A stretch of DNA of 64,000 nt, from positions 2,238,501-2,302,500 of the forward strand of contig NZ_OY762269.1 of the NCBI RefSeq assembly GCF_963665245.1. The letters run 5' to 3'. This DNA is from an uncultured Paludibaculum sp. GTDB lineage: Bacteria; Acidobacteriota; Terriglobia; Bryobacterales; Bryobacteraceae. How positions within the stretch are numbered: position 1 is the first letter of the stretch; the number at the start of each line of letters is the position of its first letter. Positions 59,882 to 64,000 of the stretch are shown piece by piece. The notes beneath the pieces are model-generated. The model made no database searches and was not told the DNA's origin. It worked only from the letters and a program-made list of their open reading frames with translations. The translations under genes were made by a program, and so were the position numbers.

Positions 59882-62800
59882 ATGTATTCCCGACTCAGAC
59901 GACCTGCAGCCGCGCTCCTGCTGCTAGTCGCAAGCGCCCTCCTGTGCATGGCGCAGACCATCACTGGTTCGATCGTCGGCTCCGTAGTCGACCCCAGTGG
60001 CTTGTCTGTCGTCGATGCTGACGTAACCGTGGTTCACGTCGCGACCGGCGTGATCCGACAACTGAAATCCGACGAACGCGGCGACTTCGTGTTCGGCAGC
60101 CTGCAGCCGGGGCAATACACGCTCACGGTGACGGCGGCCGGCTTCAAGAGCCTGGTGAAACAGCAGATCATGCTGTCGGCGTCCGAAACCCTGCCCGTGG
60201 GCCGCCTGGCGCTGGAGGTTGGCGCCATCGCCGACAAAGTCACCGTGACCGCCGAAGGCGTGGCTGTGCAGGTGGCGAGTTCCGAGCGTGCGTCCGTCAT
60301 CGCCAATACACAGCTCGAAGGCCTGATGACCAAGAGCCGCAACGCCATGAGCCTGCTGTCCCTCATGCCCGGCGTGGTGGACGGCGGCAGCATCGGCGAC
60401 AACGAACGCATGGACCGCAACTTCGACATCTATGTCCAAGGCAATCGCCGCAGCACCAATACCGTGACGATGGACGGCATGGTGACGAATCCGATGGGCA
60501 ACAACTTCAACTCATCGGTGACGCTCGGCCAGGACGCCATCGCCGAGGTGAAGGTGCTGTTGACCAACTATCCGGCCGAGTATGGCCGCAGTTCCGGCGC
60601 GACCATCAATTTGATCACGAAGTCCGGCGCGAAGGACTTCCATGGCCTGGGCTCGTACTTCAAACGCCACGAGCAGTTCAACGCCAATAACTTCTTCAAC
60701 AACCGGCTGGGTACACCCAAGCAGCGGTACCGCTACAACACATGGAACTACAACATCGGCGGACCGGTGGTGCTGCCTGGCGGGTTCAACAAGAAGAGGG
60801 ACAAGCTGTTCTTCTTCTGGTCGCAGGAGTTCTGGCCGTTGAAGGTGAGCCAGGCGGTGCGGCAGCTCACGGTGCCGACGGCGCTGGAACGCACCGGCGA
60901 CTTCTCGCAGTCAGTGGATCTGAACAACAAACAGATCAATGTCATTGACCCCAACACCAAGGCGCAGTTTCCGAATAATGTAATCCCATTGAACCGCGTC
61001 GACACCAGCGGCCTGGCGCTGATGAAGGTCTTTCCGCTGCCGAACTTCAGCGATCGGGGTGTCTCGGCCGGCCGCTACAACTACGTCGAGCAGAGCGTGA
61101 ACGACACACCGCTGCGCATGGAGAATCTGCGCATGGACTACAGCATCACGCCGAAACATACTTTGGCGGTCACGTTCGCGTCGTTTCTCGATCGGCAGAC
61201 CGGCGGCTACGGTGTTCTGACGAATACCGGCGCGAACTGGTCGCAGATGGTGAAGACTTATCAGTTGCGCGGCCAAGGCTACGTGCTGCGCTACACGGGC
61301 ATCCTCAGCCCCACTTTGATCAACGAGATGAGCCTCGGCTTCACGCGCCGTCCGGAAGGCAACAGCGCCACGGAGGGCGAGATCCAGCGCAACACTCGCG
61401 CAGCGGCGGGCTATACTGCGGCGCAGTTCAGCCCCTCGGCCAATCCGCTGGGTTTCATTCCCAACGCCACGTTTGGCGGGGTCACCGGTGCGGCTTCCCT
61501 ATTCATGGAAGGCCGCTTCCCGTTCCAGCAGTCGCTACAGGCCTTCAATCTCACGAACAATCTCACCAAGACACTGGGTGCGCATACACTGAAGGCCGGC
61601 ATCATGATCGAGCGCAACTACCAGGGCTCCAACGGTGACGGCAACTTCGCCGGCGCATTCAGTTTCGCGAACGACACCAACAACCCCCTGAACACGGGCT
61701 ATGCCTACGCAAATGCCGCACTGGGCGTCTTCAGCACATATACTGAGCCGTCGAGCCGCGTATACCTGCATTTCCGGCAACATGCCGTGGAGTGGTTCGC
61801 GCAGGACTCCTGGCGCGCCACCCGCCGCTTGACCCTGGAATTGGGCGTGCGCTTCCACTATCTAGTGCCCATCTACATGTCCAACGACAGGCTGTCGTCG
61901 TTCTCCGCGTCGCTCTACGATCCGGCCAAGGCGGTACAACTCATCCAGCCCACGCGTGTGAACGGTGCTCGTGTCGGCATTCATCCGGTTACCGGTGTCA
62001 CGTACCCGGCGGCGATGATCGGCGCCATCGCACCGGGCACCGGCGACGCCGCGGACGGCATGGCCGTTTCCGCGCAGAATGGCTACCCGCGATCGCTCAT
62101 CGATACTTACGGCCTGCGCGTGGGTCCGCGATTTGGCTTCGCCTACGACGTCTTCGGCAACGCGAAGACCGCGGTCCGCGGCGGCATCGGCCTGTTCTAC
62201 AATCGGCCCAACATGTCGGACAACTATGTTCTGTTCTCGTCCCAGTTGCCCATCGTCAGCAATCCGACCGTGTACTACTCCACCATGGCCTCGCTGCTCT
62301 CGTCGTCTGGCGCTACGTTCCCGCAGGCGGTGAACGGGCTGGATCGCAGCGACAGCCTGCCCAAGGTGATGAACTACAGCTTCAGCGTGCAGCAGGACAT
62401 CGGGTTCAAGACGGTTCTGGATGTCGGCTACATCGGTTCGTTGGGCCGCAACCTTCTTTGGCGGCGCAATCTGAATCCCATCCCGCTGGGCGCCAACTTC
62501 CAGGCCTCCAATGCGGACCCGTCGAATCCCACTACGCCTCTCGCATCGGCGTTCCTGCGTCCCTTGAAGGGTTACAACGACATCCTGCTGAGCGAGCCGG
62601 GCGGTTCGTCGAACTACCATTCCATGCAGGTGACAGCGCGCCGGCGATTCACAAACAGCGTACAGTTCGGTCTGTCTTGGACTTGGTCCAAGGCGATGGA
62701 CTACGCCGACTTCGACACCACAGGGGTCAGTGTTCAGGTACCGGTGCGCGTGTGGAACTACGGCCTGGCCAGCTTCGATCGAACTCACATCGTCAAACTC

Positions 62801-63337
62801 GATTGGGTGTGGAATCTGCCGAAGCTGCCCGTGCAGTCGCGCATCGCCCGCTACGCCCTGCACGACTGGCAACTCTCCGGCATCACCAGTTTCGCCAGCG
62901 GATCGCCGCTGGGCATTGGCTATTCCACCACGAATTCATTGGATATCACTGGCTCCGCCACTCAGGGCGCACGCGTCGTCGTCCTGGGCAATCCGGTGCT
63001 GCCGAAGAGCGAGCGTACCTTCTATCGGAACCTCAAGACCGAGATGTTCGCGCGGCCGGCGGTCGGCACGGTGGGCAACGCCGCCACAACACAGATCCGC
63101 GGACCGGGCGTGAACAACTTCGACATGTCGTTGTTCAAGGACTTCCCCATTCGCGAGTCGATGAAACTGCAGTTCCGCGCCGAAGCCTACAACGCCTTCA
63201 ACCACACACAATTCAGCGGCGTGGATACGACCGCCCGCTTCGACGCTTCCGGCAACCAGGTCAACACCAACTTCGGAGCCTTCACGGCGGCGCGTGGACC
63301 GCGCATCATGCAGTTTGCCCTGAGGTTCTACTTCTGA
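59882..63337 (+). CDS. TonB-dependent receptor, Oar-like
   Basis: From the ATG at 59882 (AAAGGA upstream) this is 1151 aa with signal peptide MYSRLRRPAAALLLLVASAL. A carboxypeptidase-regulatory-like domain is at about 25-105 (GSIVGSVVDPSGLSVVDADV), then a plug domain with LMTKSRNAMSLLSLMPGV and ATINLITKSGAKDFHG, then an outer-membrane barrel ending FALRFYF. An upstream in-frame extension (59723) overlaps the esterase and is not used. Because an esterase precedes it and an MFS transporter follows 5 bases after, the cluster probably imports one substrate over both membranes. Confidence 0.93.
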   Translation: MYSRLRRPAAALLLLVASALLCMAQTITGSIVGSVVDPSGLSVVDADVTVVHVATGVIRQLKSDERGDFVFGSLQPGQYTLTVTAAGFKSLVKQQIMLSASETLPVGRLALEVGAIADKVTVTAEGVAVQVASSERASVIANTQLEGLMTKSRNAMSLLSLMPGVVDGGSIGDNERMDRNFDIYVQGNRRSTNTVTMDGMVTNPMGNNFNSSVTLGQDAIAEVKVLLTNYPAEYGRSSGATINLITKSGAKDFHGLGSYFKRHEQFNANNFFNNRLGTPKQRYRYNTWNYNIGGPVVLPGGFNKKRDKLFFFWSQEFWPLKVSQAVRQLTVPTALERTGDFSQSVDLNNKQINVIDPNTKAQFPNNVIPLNRVDTSGLALMKVFPLPNFSDRGVSAGRYNYVEQSVNDTPLRMENLRMDYSITPKHTLAVTFASFLDRQTGGYGVLTNTGANWSQMVKTYQLRGQGYVLRYTGILSPTLINEMSLGFTRRPEGNSATEGEIQRNTRAAAGYTAAQFSPSANPLGFIPNATFGGVTGAASLFMEGRFPFQQSLQAFNLTNNLTKTLGAHTLKAGIMIERNYQGSNGDGNFAGAFSFANDTNNPLNTGYAYANAALGVFSTYTEPSSRVYLHFRQHAVEWFAQDSWRATRRLTLELGVRFHYLVPIYMSNDRLSSFSASLYDPAKAVQLIQPTRVNGARVGIHPVTGVTYPAAMIGAIAPGTGDAADGMAVSAQNGYPRSLIDTYGLRVGPRFGFAYDVFGNAKTAVRGGIGLFYNRPNMSDNYVLFSSQLPIVSNPTVYYSTMASLLSSSGATFPQAVNGLDRSDSLPKVMNYSFSVQQDIGFKTVLDVGYIGSLGRNLLWRRNLNPIPLGANFQASNADPSNPTTPLASAFLRPLKGYNDILLSEPGGSSNYHSMQVTARRRFTNSVQFGLSWTWSKAMDYADFDTTGVSVQVPVRVWNYGLASFDRTHIVKLDWVWNLPKLPVQSRIARYALHDWQLSGITSFASGSPLGIGYSTTNSLDITGSATQGARVVVLGNPVLPKSERTFYRNLKTEMFARPAVGTVGNAATTQIRGPGVNNFDMSLFKDFPIRESMKLQFRAEAYNAFNHTQFSGVDTTARFDASGNQVNTNFGAFTAARGPRIMQFALRFYF

Positions 63338-63342
63338 AACCC

Positions 63343-64000
63343 ATGACCCAATCGCGAGCCTGGCTGCTGTGCGGGCTCCTCTTCTGCGCGACGGCGCTGA
63401 GCTTCCTGGATCGCCAGGTGCTCAGCGTCCTGGCGCCGAATCTCATGGCGGACTTCCACATGTCGAATACGGCGTATTCGCGCGTGGTCTTCGCCTTTGT
63501 TCTGAGCTACACCGTGATGTTCTCCCTGGGTGGCCGTCTGATGGACCGGCTCGGAACGAAACTTGGGCTCGCACTCTCGGTGGGCCTGTGGTCCCTGGCC
63601 AGTGCGGCCCACGCGCTGGCCACCGGCGTCTGGACCTTGGGTGCGTCGCGGTTCTTTCTGGGAGTCGGCGAGGGCGCCTGCTTCCCTGCCGTCACCAAGG
63701 GTGCTGTGGAATGGACTCCACCGGAACAACGCGCTCTCGCCGTGGGGTTCGCCAATGGTGGATCGGCCTTCGGTGCCGTCATCGCGCCACCGCTTACCGC
63801 GTGGGCGGCCGGCTCGCTCGGCTGGCGTGGGGCCTTCCTCGGCACGGCCCTCATCGGCCTGCTTTGGCTGGCGGCCTGGCTCTTCGCCTTTCGCGGTGTC
63901 GAGCTGCCGTCCGCAGGACGTTCGGCCGAGAGAGTCGGCTTCGGTTCACTACTGGCGCGGCCCGAAGTCCGCCGTTTGCTGCTGGCCCGTTTCTTCTTTG
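63343..64000 (+). CDS. MFS transporter (ACS/ExuT-like), 3' end beyond window
   Basis: The frame starts at the ATG at 63343, 5 bases after the TonB receptor stop, and runs off the right edge with 219 codons. It begins MTQSRAWLLCGLLFCATALSFLDRQVLSVLAP, of which the diagnostic core is ALSFLDRQVLSVLAP, a feature of anion:cation symporters such as hexuronate transporters. Then come an RVVFAFVLSYTVMF helix, the MFS loop GRLMDRLGTK and GVGEGACFPAVTKG. Members take up hexuronates, galactarate and similar acids in exchange for protons. With the receptor, it suggests uptake of an acidic sugar; this is inference. Confidence 0.88.
   Translation, partial: MTQSRAWLLCGLLFCATALSFLDRQVLSVLAPNLMADFHMSNTAYSRVVFAFVLSYTVMFSLGGRLMDRLGTKLGLALSVGLWSLASAAHALATGVWTLGASRFFLGVGEGACFPAVTKGAVEWTPPEQRALAVGFANGGSAFGAVIAPPLTAWAAGSLGWRGAFLGTALIGLLWLAAWLFAFRGVELPSAGRSAERVGFGSLLARPEVRRLLLARFFF

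Noticed and set aside
61862..62872. 336-codon reverse frame inside the third TonB receptor
   Set aside because: It mirrors the barrel-coding sequence of the receptor. No protein-like motifs.
1..64000. tRNA, rRNA or riboswitch genes
   Set aside because: Intergenic regions were read for cloverleaf-like or long conserved structured stretches. None was convincing, though a covariance-model scan was not possible.

Overview
The window looks like a chromosome segment of an Acidobacteriota bacterium, most likely of the Solibacter/Bryobacter/Paludibaculum type. This is an inference from gene content, since no rRNA or tRNA gene is visible. The supporting signs are high GC, three very large TonB-dependent receptors with an N-terminal carboxypeptidase-regulatory-like domain (Oar type), FtsX/MacB-like permeases of the acidobacterial 'ADOP' kind, a tricorn homologue, an S46 peptidase and many secreted hydrolases. 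Two genes are cut by the window edges: a TonB receptor at the left and an MFS transporter at the right.

Layout. 1-9.3 kb: two TonB receptors, a C45/phospholipase-B-like Ntn hydrolase and an M28 peptidase. 9.3-12.5 kb: an apparent operon (reverse strand) of a DJ-1/PfpI protein, an ABC ATPase and an ABC-2 permease whose C-terminus is a degenerate amidohydrolase. 12.6-17 kb: rmuC with a clear terminator, then a full-length ADOP permease. 17.3-19.3 kb: a secreted protein of unknown function.

19.3-35.3 kb is an accessory, scrap-rich region. It holds a 14-copy 12-bp tandem repeat flanked by an 18-bp direct repeat beside a small REP-type (Y1/HUH) transposase. Next come a secreted RHS protein with a C-terminal HEXXH domain and a small downstream partner, a displaced RHS fragment fused to a 5'-truncated DUF3224 gene, and a 5'-truncated ADOP gene. 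An IS4 element with 9-bp target duplication then splits a Schlafen/AlbA_2-type gene, followed by several orphan proteins.

35.3-38.7 kb: a sugar uptake and isomerisation operon (sodium symporter, small membrane protein, L-fucose/arabinose isomerase-type enzyme) behind a near-consensus sigma70 promoter with a LacI/GalR-type palindrome at its start point. 38.7-43.8 kb: VOC protein, tricorn and a peroxiredoxin-like protein. 43.9-51.5 kb: response regulator-GGDEF, cell-wall amidase, lytic transglycosylase, MobA, an MlaF-like ATPase, an SH3 lipoprotein, aminotransferase and CoaD. 51.5-64 kb: Gfo/Idh/MocA oxidoreductase divergent from a YjhG/YagF-type aldonate dehydratase, S46 peptidase, an IclR-HTH/periplasmic-binding-domain regulator divergent from an esterase, then a TonB receptor followed at once by an MFS transporter.

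Taken together the stable part suggests a heterotroph that scavenges sugars, sugar acids and peptides. The middle region is where interbacterial toxin, mobile-element and broken-gene material has collected. All family calls are made by eye from motifs; no database search was run.
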